Assembly: GCA_021029095.1 (NCBI GenBank)
Contig: JAJOHG010000013.1
Coordinates: 186,001 to 250,000, forward strand
DNA from: Phellopilus nigrolimitatus
Taxonomy: Eukaryota; Basidiomycota; Agaricomycetes; Hymenochaetales; Hymenochaetaceae
Reading direction: 5' to 3'
Length of the DNA: 64,000 nt
Positions 1 to 12,016 of this stretch are shown here, one piece after another; position 1 is the stretch's first letter; each line of letters starts with the position of its first letter. The position numbers were made by a program, and so were the translations under genes. A model generated the notes under the pieces. It saw nothing but the letters and a program-made list of their open reading frames with translations. It did not search any database and was not told where the DNA came from.

Positions 1-2994
1 ATACAGACATATGCTTGCAGACTAATTAAAATCAGAGACGGGCGCTGTCGAGCTTGGCCGTGATTAGGGAATGGACTCGTAACCAGCCGCCACGACGAAA
101 AAAAAATGATGGAGTAGACAACTGTGGCGATATCATTATAGTGACGGTTCCAAATGGCTTATTCGTTAGGATCTCTTATAGGTCGTCCTGCAAAGCTCGA
201 TGCATTTGCATTAATTAGATGCATTGGCCTAGGGCTTTCGAACCTCTCTTTCCTGACTATCGAGCACTCGTGTTTTTCGGGCTCGATGGAAAGTCTCGAA
301 AAGCAAAAACCTCTAAGACTGCATATCATTCCACATACTCAAAGAACAGAAGGTTCGACTGCGAGTCTTCGGTCTACTTTTTACTTTGCTGTTTCTGGTG
401 CATATCTTTGCTTCAATATTTTCAATATTGCTCGAAATGCGCATCATTGCACACTGGATTGCTCTGGCAACTACTAGTCAGTTATTGCCACAGGGCTCCC
501 TGACTCCGGACGACCAAAACTGTCGCATTTCTCCAATATTACTTAGTCTCGTAACCAAGCCAGAAAAACGACTCAAAGCTTTGCAAAGCGACTTCTCAGA
601 ATTTGAGCAGTCACCCACATTTAAACATGTCGACCGCGCCGAAACGTGTTGTACGGGGAAGGGCAACCTCAACTAGACACGTTCCTAGGCATGTCCCACT
701 TTGCGGTAGCTACGCACAACTCCGAAGGGTTGGTCTGGGAGCCTACAAGTCGCACTCGCGAACCCGGATAGACTTTCTGTCTGGCTTGGTAACAAGGCTA
801 CTCCAATACCTGCAAACTTCCATAACCGTGTTTTGCTCCTTTCTGGTATAAATAAGTGAGCGTTGCAACATAGAACGCCATCGAATTTAGACACTTACTA
901 TCATGGCCACTGGAACACTATCAAACATACATATTGTAACCAAAAACGCAAAGCAGTTTGAATGGCACCCATTTTCGCCTTCCGATGCTCTCCTAAGAGG
1001 TATGTCGCAGATCTTCGAGTATAGTTTTTGTATTCAGCTCGATTCTGGTTCAGCGGCCGAAGCGAAGGGTTACAAGCCTTCAATTTGTGAGGAACGCGAA
1101 ATCGGGGACGCCACTAGATTTTACGCTACGAGTAAGCAATATATCATTCTTAATCTTCTGGAGCAGGACGTAACCAGACCCCTTTATAGTGGTGTCTAGC
1201 GGTTATCCAAATATCGAACACGAGGCAAACACCAAGAGGAACTTTGGGAAGCTCTCAAAAATAGTGTTGGTGGGTCGTGGTCCTCCATTATTATTACAAT
1301 TGTATTCTAGGCTCATTATTGCGTTAGAACAACTTCCAGTTCGCAGCAAAGAAGAGCACTGTCCTGTGATGTGATTACATGGGTCGCAGTCCTGGCATGC
1401 TGGGTTATGTATATGTGCATTGCCTACTCAGTAGACAGCTGTGAAGCATAGTTGGTTTCTGATTGTCTTAGTGGATTTCCTGGCTTGGCAATGGAATATA
1501 TATTTTAAATCATGTCTATTGGGAGATTACAAACCGATTGGGAAAGCAAAGACGAAATCGGAGCCTACGGGTAAGCCCTTTAGATGTACTCATGAGTAGA
1601 GACGTCAGCGAGATGTCATTCTAGAAGTGCTAATTTGAAATCTATTAGCATAGTAAGAGAATAAGTTTATATGCCGACTTCCTTTGCGTCTCCTCTTAGC
1701 GCTAGCGATGACGTGTGATACTTGACATGTGCTTTCTTGTGTGGCTCATGTTCTGATGAAACATAACCTCTCCCCCCTCCTCCCCTCCTCCCCTCCTCAA
1801 CCCAAGAAAGGAACAAATCCGCGGAGCCGGAATATAGTCTTTGAAAAATCCCGTCCTTGTCTTGATTCAAATTCGCTGGTATGGTCACGGCGGACTGGAT
1901 GCATATTCGGGTTGCTCGGTGCGATGGCTTCTGATGTCCTGTCGTCTCAAACGTTCGCTGCACATAACGAGGTACTTCATTTCTGCTTACTGACTCATAT
2001 GGATATTGCGGATATAGGCTTAAAAGAAAATCAGGAAAAATATACGACTTTCGTCGGAAAGTCGCCGATCTGAATAAAGTCATATACAGGGGTTGGCAAG
2101 GCGATTATTCGCCATCATACTGCGATTTAATTTAGTATCAGTAAGTCCGCTCGATCTTGTTCCAGCAACTCATTTGCGATTTCAGTTTTAAAAGCGAAAG
2201 AACTCAGTGGCCGGGAGAAATGATATGAACCATCTTCGGCAGTTCCCTACGGGGATCGGCGGGAGGCGCGAAAGGCCCTTTGTTCAAGCGGAGATTTACA
2301 AGAATTACTAGAATAGAAGACACCAACCTTCTTCTTCTTATGACGCCGAATGAATGTTCCCTGCGCTTCGTGCATTCAGTTTTATTTTAAAATTTGATTG
2401 TATCTGTTGCTATCGACGCATGGGAATCTGCATGCGCAAATTCTGATTTTGCGTCTCGTCCGCGGGTTTCTGGATACTAGCGGGAAAGTAAACGAGCAAA
2501 CGCGTTCGACAACCATGCTGACCTGTCGCGCAGACATGTCAATGTCTTACTACTCTCTGGATCTGCACAGGAACGACTGTTTCATCTGAACGTGGCGCAC
2601 AAGCACGTTTAATGACAGAAGACGTTTAGGAGACTTCCAGCCATCTTTCAAGGAGACTCTGCAGCTGAGTTTGCAGTAAGGTTTCTCGGTTCTAGTCTTC
2701 TTGATAAGGTGCTTAACCAACTGCATTTTTAAACAGCCCATACACGATCTGTCATGCGTACTTGATACGCCTGCAACCACCAACTTCTATCGCCGTCTTC
2801 AAGAAACCTCCTGCGCGCAATATCAGAGCAGATCCCTCCCACGTGTTCTTCTCTGTCTTAGAGCTCTCTGTTGTCTTTCCTTCCCTCACGTAAACCCCCG
2901 TGCCACCCCGAGTCGCTATTTAATCCGCCTATAGCCCGTGCCCGGTCTCAACGCGGACCTGCCCCCTCCTCTCCCACCATCCTTCTCGTCGACG
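1..2994. other. Intergenic, no recognised gene
   Basis: I see no conserved protein, RNA gene or clear transposon here. The open frames are short, lie on both strands and overlap each other without plausible splice connections. A C-rich/G-rich stretch at about 1770-1800 generates the longest pair of overlapping frames and is low-complexity. The last 150 bases before 2995 become pyrimidine- and C-rich, which fits the promoter and 5' UTR of the downstream P450. Confidence 0.5.
2917..2923 (+). promoter_or_regulatory. Possible TATA box of the P450 gene
   Basis: TATTTAA lies 72 bp upstream of the P450 start codon in a C-rich leader. Position and sequence fit a TATA-type core promoter, but this is inferred from sequence only. 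Confidence 0.35.
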
Positions 2995-5505
2995 ATGAAT
3001 GCTGCCGTTTACGCGATCGACGCGCTCCTCGCCGCTCTTGGCATCTTCCTCATTAAGCGCGTCCTCGTCCATCTGCGCTCACGTGCCACCCTTGCACCCC
3101 TTCCTCCCGGTCCTCCCCCGAAGCCGCTCATAGGAATCTACTTGACGTCCCGACAGGGCACGCGTGGCTCGGCTGGGCGGAGTATGCGACGCGCTTTGGC
3201 GCGCTTTCGAGGCTCTCTGTTTTCGGAACTCACATCGTCGTACTTCATGACCCCGCCGCCGCTGCCGCCTTGTTTGAAAAACGCTCAGCCGTATTCAGCG
3301 ACCGCCCACGGGTCGTGTTTGGTGGGGAGATGTGCGGTTGGGAGAACACGCTTGCTCTCCAACGGTATGGAGAGGACTTCCGTCAATTTAGGAAGGAGCT
3401 GCATCAAGTGAGGCTTTATTATTTGAAATAAATAAGTTTTACTGTTGTTTACTGCTATTATATTTTCAGGTACTCGGAACACAGGCCGCCATCTCCAAAT
3501 TTCATCCGCTAATTGAAATCGAAACTCGACGCTTCCTCCTCCGCGTTCTCGAAGACACGACGAGGCTCACCAAGCACGTGCAGACGTAAGCTATTATTTC
3601 TGGATTCATTCAGTCTTTCTTCCACCTTCTTTTCGAACGAGTACCAGTAAGATGAGGTTCTTGCATTGCTCCCGCGAGTAAATTTAATGCTTGCTGACTG
3701 AGAGTTTGCGAGTTCTCAATGTCGGACCTACTTGAACCTAGCGTTTATTTAAGAAAAACGAAAGTTTCGGCACCTATTCTTTTTTTATGTTTCCCATACC
3801 TAGCAAAGTCCATACATTGCAGTCTGTTCTATTTTCCTTTCCGTGGTCTATCATTTCTTTCCATTTTTATAGCGAGACATAAAGGACAGCGTTTACTGAG
3901 ACTAGTGTATCTTTTCTTACAGATCTGCTGGTGCTATCATCCTGCGCATGGCGTATGGATACACCATCGAGCCGACGGGGCGGGATCCGCTCATTGCTCT
4001 CGCAGAGGAAGGCATATCCCAGATCAGCTTTGCTGCACAACCTGGCGCGTTTGTCGTTGACATGCTACCGTTCCGTACGCATTTTTTGTCGGCTTTTCTC
4101 TATGAAATAGATTATTGATCGCTCTTTTTATTACTTAGTGCGATACATTCCGGAGTGGGTCCCCGGTGCAGGATTCCAGCGTACCGCGAAGCGTTTCCAT
4201 GCAACCGTTACTGAACTCGTCGAAAAGCCATATGCGTTTGTCAAGCAGCAGATGGTGAGTAGCTTTTTTGTGTATCAAACTTTTTAAGAGCTTCTTGCTT
4301 GCGCGGCCTTGCAATTCAATAACGCCTCACTTTTTTTTATATCTCTTCCTCATTTCTTCTCCTTGGTATCTATAACCAACTTTAACTTAATTATCTATAG
4401 GCTGCAGGCACTGCCGCGCCGTCGTACGTCTCTGCCCTTCTGGAGAAATTTGACCCAGAGGGTCGGAATTCACTCTCGTCGGGAGAGGAACACGTCATCA
4501 AGTGGTCTGCTTCTAGTTTGTATACTGGCGGCGCAGACACCGTACGTACCGGTATAGATCACGTGGACTCTTATAGCTAATTCTCAACCATGTCTATAGT
4601 CAGTCTCGGCGATTCAGTCCTTTTTCCTTGCGATGCTCCTGCACCCCGTTGTGCTCGCGCGCGCGCAGGCAGAGGTCGATGGAGTCACTGGGTGCGTGCG
4701 ACTCCCGACTTTCGCCGATCGTGAGCGATTGCCGTACGTGAACGCGCTCGTAAAGGAAGTGCTCCGGTGGTGTCCTATTGCACCAATGGGTCGGTGGATC
4801 CATAAAATGTCTTCTGCTTTTGAGCAATACTGACATCGATTTAAAAACTAGGCTTGCCGCACGTCAATGCGGAAGAGGTGCTCTACGATGGGTACCGTAT
4901 TCCGAAGGGCTCGATCTGCATGCCGAACATCTGGTGATTTTCGCCTTAACCCTGTTAATCATACATGTCTTACAGTAGTACCATCGCAGGCAATACGCAC
5001 ACAACCCGGACGTATACGAATCGCCTTTCGACTTCCGGCCAGAGCGTTTCTTGCATGACGATAAGAAGGGGACCGCCCCGGAGCGCGACGTGCGGGACTA
5101 CATCTTCGGTTTCGGGCGACGCGCATGCCCGGGGAAAGAACTTGCAGACGCATCGCTCTTCATGTTCGTCGCAGCAAGCCTAGCTGTTTTTGACTTCAAG
5201 AAGGTGCGCGGCGCGGACGGCCAGATAAAAGAACCGAAATTCGCATTTTCCCCGGGGACGATCACGTGCGTTCATCCTTCTTTGGGCTCTAATTTATTTA
5301 ATTTTAAACTGAGCTGGCATCGACCTTATTATCGGTTTCATGTAGTCATCCCGAGCCATTCTCGATTAATGCAACGCCGCGTTCGCCCGCTGCCGCCATG
5401 ATGATTCGCTCCGTCGAGACCGAGCACCCGTGGGACGCAAGCGATGCGGAGCACCTTGCGCATCTCGATTGGAGGAGGGGGCTCGAGACTGGCCACGCTG
5501 CGTAG
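2995..5505 (+). CDS. Cytochrome P450 monooxygenase (one apparent frameshift)
   Basis: A heme-thiolate monooxygenase, probably ER-anchored. The N-terminus has a hydrophobic membrane segment (AIDALLAALGIFLI) followed by a proline hinge (LPPGPPPKPLIG). Downstream exons give the I-helix GGADT (about 4527-4541), the K-helix ExxR motif EVLR (about 4756), PERF (about 5036) and the heme-binding motif FGFGRRACPG (about 5107-5136) with its cysteine ligand. The layout and the C-terminal LDWRRGLETG resemble basidiomycete O-methylsterigmatocystin-oxidoreductase-like P450s, but the substrate cannot be told. There are about nine short introns. Near 3134 one base seems missing: the frame before it ends in PKPLIG and the frame after it continues as NLLDVPTGHAWLGW. 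This is a 1-bp deletion in the sequence or in the assembly. No biosynthetic partner genes lie nearby. Confidence 0.9.
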
Positions 5506-6098
5506 TTGGTACGGTATTTCAAATTTTCTCCGGGACGCGAACTCCGGGCGTTTCTTTATCAGTTAATGTACGCGTTGCGGCACCGCGAAATTGAGCAGAA
5601 AGATGTGTACGATACTATGGTTATTAGTTCCTTTACTTATTCTCTACGTATTTAAGCAAACACCCCACTTTGCGATGGCACCCTTTACTTTCCTTAACTT
5701 TTTGTCGATGTACCGTCTATACAAGAGTCCACACAATAAAAGTGATAAGCAGCGAAACAACTTACTTGAAGACATGGTGCTTGCGTGATTTTTTTAACGC
5801 GTCTACAGGATGGTCCCAGAAATTCGCGTGCGTAGAAAGGCGAATAGGGCATCAGGTAGATACTTGGAAACTTGGTGCCAGCACATCCAAAAACTACGAA
5901 GACAGCTTTCCCTGGTACGTACACAGCACATTTTTGTTTCGTTCAAATACATATTGCCATTCGTCGCAAATATTAATAAAGCTGTAGCAGGAGTGAGTAT
6001 TCTGCATTGGAAAATCATGCTTTGGATAGTCCTAAATTGCAGTGGAGAAACAAATTAAATAAATACATGGAAGTCCACTCATCAGTCAACACCGTAAC
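5506..6098. other. Intergenic, convergent 3' ends
   Basis: This spacer lies between the stop codons of the P450 (plus strand) and the V-ATPase subunit (minus strand). It is AT-rich, with poly(A)-signal-like AATAAA runs near 5740 and 5975. I see no gene in it; the short frames are not conserved in appearance. Confidence 0.5.
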
Positions 6099-7267
6099 TC
6101 AGAATATCGGTATGAAATCCTGAATACGGTCCCGGGCGTCCTGGGCGATGCACTCTGCAATCCAGGTAATACTGCGAATCTCGTGCTCCTTGAGTTTAAT
6201 ATAACTGTAGAATACGGCGTACTGAAACTGCTGGAGAAAGGCCTGCTTGTTGAGGTGGACCTCATGAGCGATGAAGCGGTCCTCGAGTTGTCCAGCGACG
6301 CTCTCCTCTCCTCCTGAGCTTCCCGACGCGTCGAAAAACGCACGATATTCAACGACGGCGTCGCATGCCTGGCGGACCTGCTCGATCTCATCTGCGCGTG
6401 CGAGCGCGTTGTTTCCTTCGGGGAACAAGCGCCCGATCGCGGGGAACAGGCGCGCGCGCTGCTCCTTGGTGAGCTCCGTGTTGAAAGAGTTGATAGTTAC
6501 GCTGAGTGTACGGCGGTCTGCCTCGAACGAAAGGATGCGGCCCATGACCTCGCCGGTCGGCCCGCCCAACTGTGTCGTGCAGAAGCGGTGGAAGTCTTCG
6601 AGGTACGCCTTATAAAGAGTATTGCGGATGATCTCGATGTTAAGGTCGTCCAGGTCTGCAGCGGAGAAACAGTCACGGAAGTATGGTGCAAGTGGGGTTT
6701 CGACGAGAACGCTTTGGTAGAGCTCTTCGACGTTGGTCGCCACACAAAGGGCGGGCATGGTGTCGAAGACACCGAGGGGGTGGCAGCGCTCGAGGAGTTC
6801 GTGTGTGTCACGCTCATGAAGTGTACCGGTGATGAGCAGAACGACGTTGTCGATCATGTACGCGTAGGTCATGTAGTCGAGGAAGGTGCTGAGAGGTTCG
6901 ACGGCATTGCTACGCAGGAAATTGAACTGGTCGACGAGAAGCTGGGTCGCCTTGTCGTTGATCGTCGAAGTGGAAATGGGTAGGGGCTCGTTAGCGAGGA
7001 AGTTCCCGTAATCTGTCGATGACAGCTGCATTCTGAAGTCTGCGGACACGAGATTTTATTTCTGTGTTTCTCAAAGACAAAAGAATGACTTACCTTCGAG
7101 AGTCTCGCATTGGGTGAGGTTAGCATAATGACTTTGGGTGAGGATACCAGCTTTGTATCCTCTTACGATACCCTCCAAAAAGCCTGTGGAGACCTAGAAA
7201 TAAGAATTAGTACACGTTGTACCTGCACTGAATGCTCGCCACGAACGTTGAAGAAAAGGGCCTCCAT
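6099..7267 (-). CDS. VMA6: V-type proton ATPase subunit d (Vma6)
   Basis: Subunit d of the V0 sector, a peripheral subunit on the cytosolic face of vacuolar and Golgi membranes that connects the proteolipid ring to the central stalk. Three exons (7267-7223, 7193-7094, 7039-6099) splice in frame to 361 residues, close to the usual length of about 350. The N-terminus [15 protein letters not shown] continues into [17 protein letters not shown], the conserved start of the family, and exon 3 opens with [22 protein letters not shown]-like start inside intron 2 would miss the conserved first 48 residues, so the upstream ATG at 7267 is preferred. No defects are seen. It is divergent from MPS1 with 233 bp between start codons. 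Confidence 0.96.
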
Positions 7268-7500
7268 CGTCGTCGTTCTTGTCGCCGTGGCGCGAGAGCG
7301 TGCCGAAGTCGTGACCGTGACAACCACCGCGATTACGTTTCTGAATGTGGAAGTTCACGTCCACGTGATTTACATGAGCCTCATGTCTGTTCGAGTGTTT
7401 GGTGCTCGGTGTGTCGTCCACTCCCTCTCTCGTTATCCTCCACGACGTCGGCGACACCTTCCATCCTCAAGCTAACGACGACGTCGCCGCCGCCGACTCA

Positions 7501-10500
7501 ATGTCCACGTCTACTAGCACTCCACCGGCTGCCTCTTCATCGCGTTCCTCTCCGTCTTCACTTGGCTCCGACGACTCTTTGGCTGACCTCTCTTTCGATT
7601 ACGGGTACGACTCTGATGGCAAGCTTATTCGCGTCTCCAAGGGCTCCTCCAAGTCTCCCAACTCCTCGCCGCCTACTCCGCCACAAACGCAGGAGCTTCC
7701 GCCGACTATATCCTCCAGCAGTACCATCGCCAGCGCGTCTTCACGGCGCTCCTCTTTGACTCTGACACGTTCGGAGAGCATGCCCGGCAGTGATTCCCTT
7801 GCTGTCCCTACTGCTCGTCCTCTCATTCGCACCACCTCTGGGCCAGTTAGCATCGCAACTCCCGCCCAGTCAACTCGAAATCCAATCATCACCCCTTTGT
7901 CCGGCGGTTTGCAGGGAACCGGTCGGAAACTCGGCGGCGCACAGCGCATCCGCAAAGAGGAGGCGGAGCGCCAGCGCCGTGAAATCGAAGACAGGATACG
8001 TCGAGAAGCAGATGAGGTGGAGAGAGAGAAAGAACGCGAGAGGACGCGTCGCGCACTTGAGGAGAAGGAAAATGTTGAAATGCGCCACTCACCGCCGCAA
8101 GCTAACTCGCGTCCGATTGCCTCCTTACCGGTATGGAGACTCTCTTTCAGTTCCTTCTATGAAGTTTGATGAGGTTGTGCTCCAGTCCCGACAGAACTAT
8201 TATGGGTTCCCACGAGTTGCGAGGCCGCTAGTGTCCAGTAAAAAGTTTCCCAGCATATCCAGGATCAACGAAGTTGAAACGGATGAGGGCGAGCTCGACG
8301 ATGCCGAATACAATGCTTATGGTCAACAGAATTACTACCAGAAGCCAAGTCCTCCAGAAAAGACTTCGGAGTCCTATGGTAAAGCTGCACGTATTTTCTC
8401 ATTTTAAGTATGAGCTCAGGGTGCTTGTACTTACAGATCAACTGTCGTACCTGCCGAGCTCGCGATCGCTACCTATGTCACATTCAGTCTCACGTTCGAA
8501 TTCGAGTGCGAGTATCGTCAGTAAAGCGCGCCGCGTTACGGTTGAAGAGCGAATGCGACAAGAGCAAGAAATCGCTGACGAAGAGGCTATGAGTAAATTT
8601 CTTCTACTACTTAGTATCTTTGAGCTTTTTTTGACTCGTGAAAAATATTTGTATAGCTTCAGAGCGAGAGTGGGAACGCGCATATACAGGTGCGACCGAT
8701 GATCAGCGTGCCCAGGCGCGCCAATCACCTTCTCCAACGCATGTTTCGTTGAACGGACATCATGCCCAAGTACGGCAGGGGCACCATCAACGGCGAGACT
8801 CGGATACACTTCGTTCGGCAGCTCAGTACACCAAACTTGATGGATCAGACCAGCCGTCGCGTTTCTCGCCCTCGGGACGAAGCCTTAGCTCGTCAACGGC
8901 GGTAGGGTCGACCGCGGGTGTTATGGGGATGCGTCATCATCGAAGCCCAACCGCACCTGAGGTTCCGACGACGAGTACAACGCTCGTTGAGCCGCATGCC
9001 AATGGCAAGACGAACGGGGCGGCGCATTTGCAAGAGAGTCGCCATCAGGTCCAGCAGCAGTCACAGCAACAGCCCTTTGTGGATGTGAAGACTCGGAATC
9101 TCATTGTACGTCATCGTCTGGTTCGGCTGTTTGATTAATCGGTAATAGACGAGCTGGTTAACAGGTGAACAAGAGGCCATATGCGCGGCTAGACATGATC
9201 GGCAAAGGTGGCTCATCGCGCGTGTATCGCGTGATGAACAGCGCGAATGAGATATATGCGATTAAGCGCGTCTCTCTCGATAAGACTGACACTGAGACGA
9301 TCAACGGGTATATGAATGAGATTGCGCTACTCAAGCGGCTTGAGGGTAATGGGCGAATCATTCGTCTCATTGACAGTGAGGTCAAGAGTGGGCCTAGCGG
9401 TAGTAAAGGCCACTTGATGCTGGTCATGGAATGCGGCGAAGTTGGTAAGTCCGTCTTTGCTATCACGACGTTCGGTTGCTGATTTTTTTTTTCTATTTTT
9501 TGAAAAACAGACTTAGCCAGACTTCTTCAGGAACAGCAGAAGGAACCTATGAACATGGTATGGATCGCATATTACTGGCAACAGGTGAGCCCATATGTGA
9601 ATTCAGGTTGCAGAGTGCCGATGCATGCCATATAGATTCTCCAAGCTGTGCAGGTTATTCACGACGAGAAGATTGTCCATTCAGACTTGAAGCCGGCAAA
9701 CTTCGTACTTGTAAAAGGTCAACTTAAACTCATCGACTTTGGTATCGCGAATGCGATCGCCAATGATACGACAAACATCCAAAGAGATCATCAGGTATTA
9801 TCCTTTCTACTGCAAAGCAATACCCGATTAACGATAATCAGATCGGAACAGTCAACTATATGAGCCCGGAAGCCATCGAGCTGCCCGATGGCATGCGGCG
9901 GCTCAAAGTTGGGCGTCCAAGCGATGTCTGGTCACTCGGATGCATTTTGTATCAGATGGTCTATGGTCAACCGCCCTTCCAACACCTCTCAGTCTTCCAG
10001 AAAATGAAGGCCATTCCGGACAACACCCATATGATTGACTTCCCCGACAGCGCAGTTCCGTCGATCCCTGCGCCAAGAAACAATCAGGGTACAACCCCGT
10101 CCCCGCCGAAGCGCCTCACGCACCTCGCGCGGCCTGTCCGTCGGGACGTCATCCGGACGATACAGATGTGTTTGGTGCGCAATCCGAAGGATCGTGCGGC
10201 AATCCCGGAGCTTCTTGAGGATGACTGGCTGGCTATGAAAGAAGGTGAGTCACCCGCATTCTTAGAGCTGTAAACGATCGTACAAACCTAGATATCAGTC
10301 GTGACGCCAGCACCTGTACCTGCACCTGCACCTGCGCCGCCCGCACCTACGCCAAAATTGAAGGACGACGAAACAGTCATCAACCCATTTTACATGCGCC
10401 AGCTGCTTCAGTATGCCATCAGGTGCTCGAAGCAAGAAAGAGGCCATATGACAGAAGCAGATCAGATAGTAGAGGCAGAGGTGAGCTCATATGTATAATC

Positions 10501-10585
10501 TACATTCAATATCTATGAGAAAGTGACAGTGGCACTCCTACAGCGCCTTGTACACGAGCTCAAACTCATATCTTCGGGTCAATGA
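7501..10585 (+). CDS. MPS1: Mps1/TTK-type spindle checkpoint protein kinase
   Basis: A dual-specificity kinase that recruits the spindle assembly checkpoint at kinetochores and acts in spindle-pole duplication. The N-terminal half is long, Ser/Thr/Pro-rich and has a charged helical segment (about 7940-8085). The kinase domain starts near 9175: glycine loop [11 protein letters not shown], lysine in YAIKRV, hinge [17 protein letters not shown], catalytic loop HSDLKPANF, then [22 protein letters not shown] in place of HRD and the TTNIQRD activation segment are hallmarks of the Mps1 family. The last exon (10544-10585) ends [13 protein letters not shown]. The ATG at 7501 is used; an in-frame TTG at 7399 is not a likely start. 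Around 8110-8135 the frame seems to slip between RPIASLPV and [10 protein letters not shown], with no room for an intron, so there is one apparent 1-bp indel. Confidence 0.92.
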
Positions 10586-12016
10586 TGTTCTCTTCTCCGT
10601 GTCGCTTGACAGGGGGTTGCGTTTAGTCGCAACCGGCCACTCCGCGACGAGCTGGTATTTATGCATTTTCTTTCCTACTTCATATTGTTTGTTTTTTGTC
10701 TTCTAATTTTGACCGCTTGTAATGAGTTGATCTCTTTTACCTTCGTGTGTATACGCCACTCTCTTCTTTCCATCTCTTTCCTTGGCATCGTCATCTTCAA
10801 CTCTCACGTCCTCTTCCTTCAATGACATCATCGAACTGCTATAGCTATCCGCATCCACTCATGACTTCTTTTTATGGCTTTCAATTTGACCACAAGTAGT
10901 ACTGTAGTGCTAGTATCAAACCCTGTCGTGCATATTCTTGTTTCTCCGACCAGCCGCAACGAACACTCCGCCTTTGCTACCCTCGTTCTCAAATATCTTC
11001 GAGTCTTTCTTGGAATACGCAAGCAGCATAGACCGTACCTCGTTCCTTCCCGTTTCTGTTCTCTTCGCCTCTCTTTCGGTTCGACGCTCTTCTGACATGA
11101 TCACGCTGCAAAAAAAGTGTATAGTAACTATGGGGCTGTCGATTGGTATGCTTTCCGTCAAAATGATATTCTCTTTGTCTGCTTCGAGGTCGCCACAATT
11201 CAAATGGGTTCGATGCAAAATATGAACTTCTATAGTGGTTCACAGCGTAAGACATTTATACTAACAAAAGCCTCGACGCGGTTGACAGTGAGGTGTATAC
11301 GCGACAATCCCTGGTGTATACGCGTCAGAACCCCTGGCGGCGTGCACTCGGCGATGGATTATAACTCAGAAAAATGGCTCGCGAGATGATTGTGGAAGCT
11401 GCGCTCATCGTCGCCGCGAATAAAATAAGTGTAAAGGTCATTTGGATGGTGCGCAGACACGAGCACACTGTCGCGATGTCTGCTGCCGCAGGATCAGGCA
11501 GAAGCGTTGATCAGGGACCGAAGACGCAAATCGCGATTATTGTGGATTGGCGCAAGAAGCGAAAGGCACTCTGATACTGCTTTTTGTACAGTGATACAGA
11601 ACTGAAATGGCAGCGTGGGGCGGGTTCATTTGCGCCTATCTGTACGAGTCATTGAGGCCAGCTGGCGGATAATAGATGTCTATCACTCGGGGATTCGCAA
11701 GCTGAAAACGGCCAAGCCGATTCAAGTAACCAAAAACTAAGATGATGGGTGTACTATGGTACAGACTCTCCACTAGAATTGACATACAGTTTCAGTCCAT
11801 TTTTATGCGAAGGTAGAAGTAAGAATAAACATGCGAGAAAGAGAGGTCCAAGGATTTAGGAATAAACAGTGTGGCAGCCCAAGTGGCGGCGCGTGGTATT
11901 GAGAATTACGAAGATGCACTAGGAGCGAACAGTCAGTGTGCAGCAAGATGTTGCGAGTGATCAAGATTATAGTCCGGTTTTTGTGCGATATGAGCGAGTG
12001 AAGTGATCGAAACCAT
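10586..12016. other. Intergenic between convergent MPS1 and phospholipase D
   Basis: About 1.4 kb between two stop codons. It holds 3' UTR-like T-rich sequence (10600-10860) and a short direct repeat at 11292-11335. No open frame looks conserved or spliceable, and no RNA gene is recognised. Confidence 0.5.
11292..11335. repeat. Two-copy tandem repeat, about 22 bp
   Basis: GGTGTATACGCG followed by a short C-rich segment ending CCCT occurs twice in succession (11292-11312 and 11313-11335), with two extra bases and a few substitutions in the second copy. Confidence 0.7.

Noticed and set aside
500..845. Imperfect inverted similarity (TCTGGCTTGGT near 780-790 and its complement near 560)
   Set aside because: Only about 11 contiguous bases match clearly; this is too short to call a transposon end.
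1667..2083. 138-residue minus-strand frame, overlapped by a 114-residue plus-strand frame
   Set aside because: Both depend on a C-rich low-complexity run near 1770-1800, and neither has a plausible start context, splice sites or any family resemblance.
2995..10585. A metabolite gene cluster around the P450
   Set aside because: Neighbours are a V-ATPase subunit and a mitotic kinase; there is no synthase, transporter or regulator.
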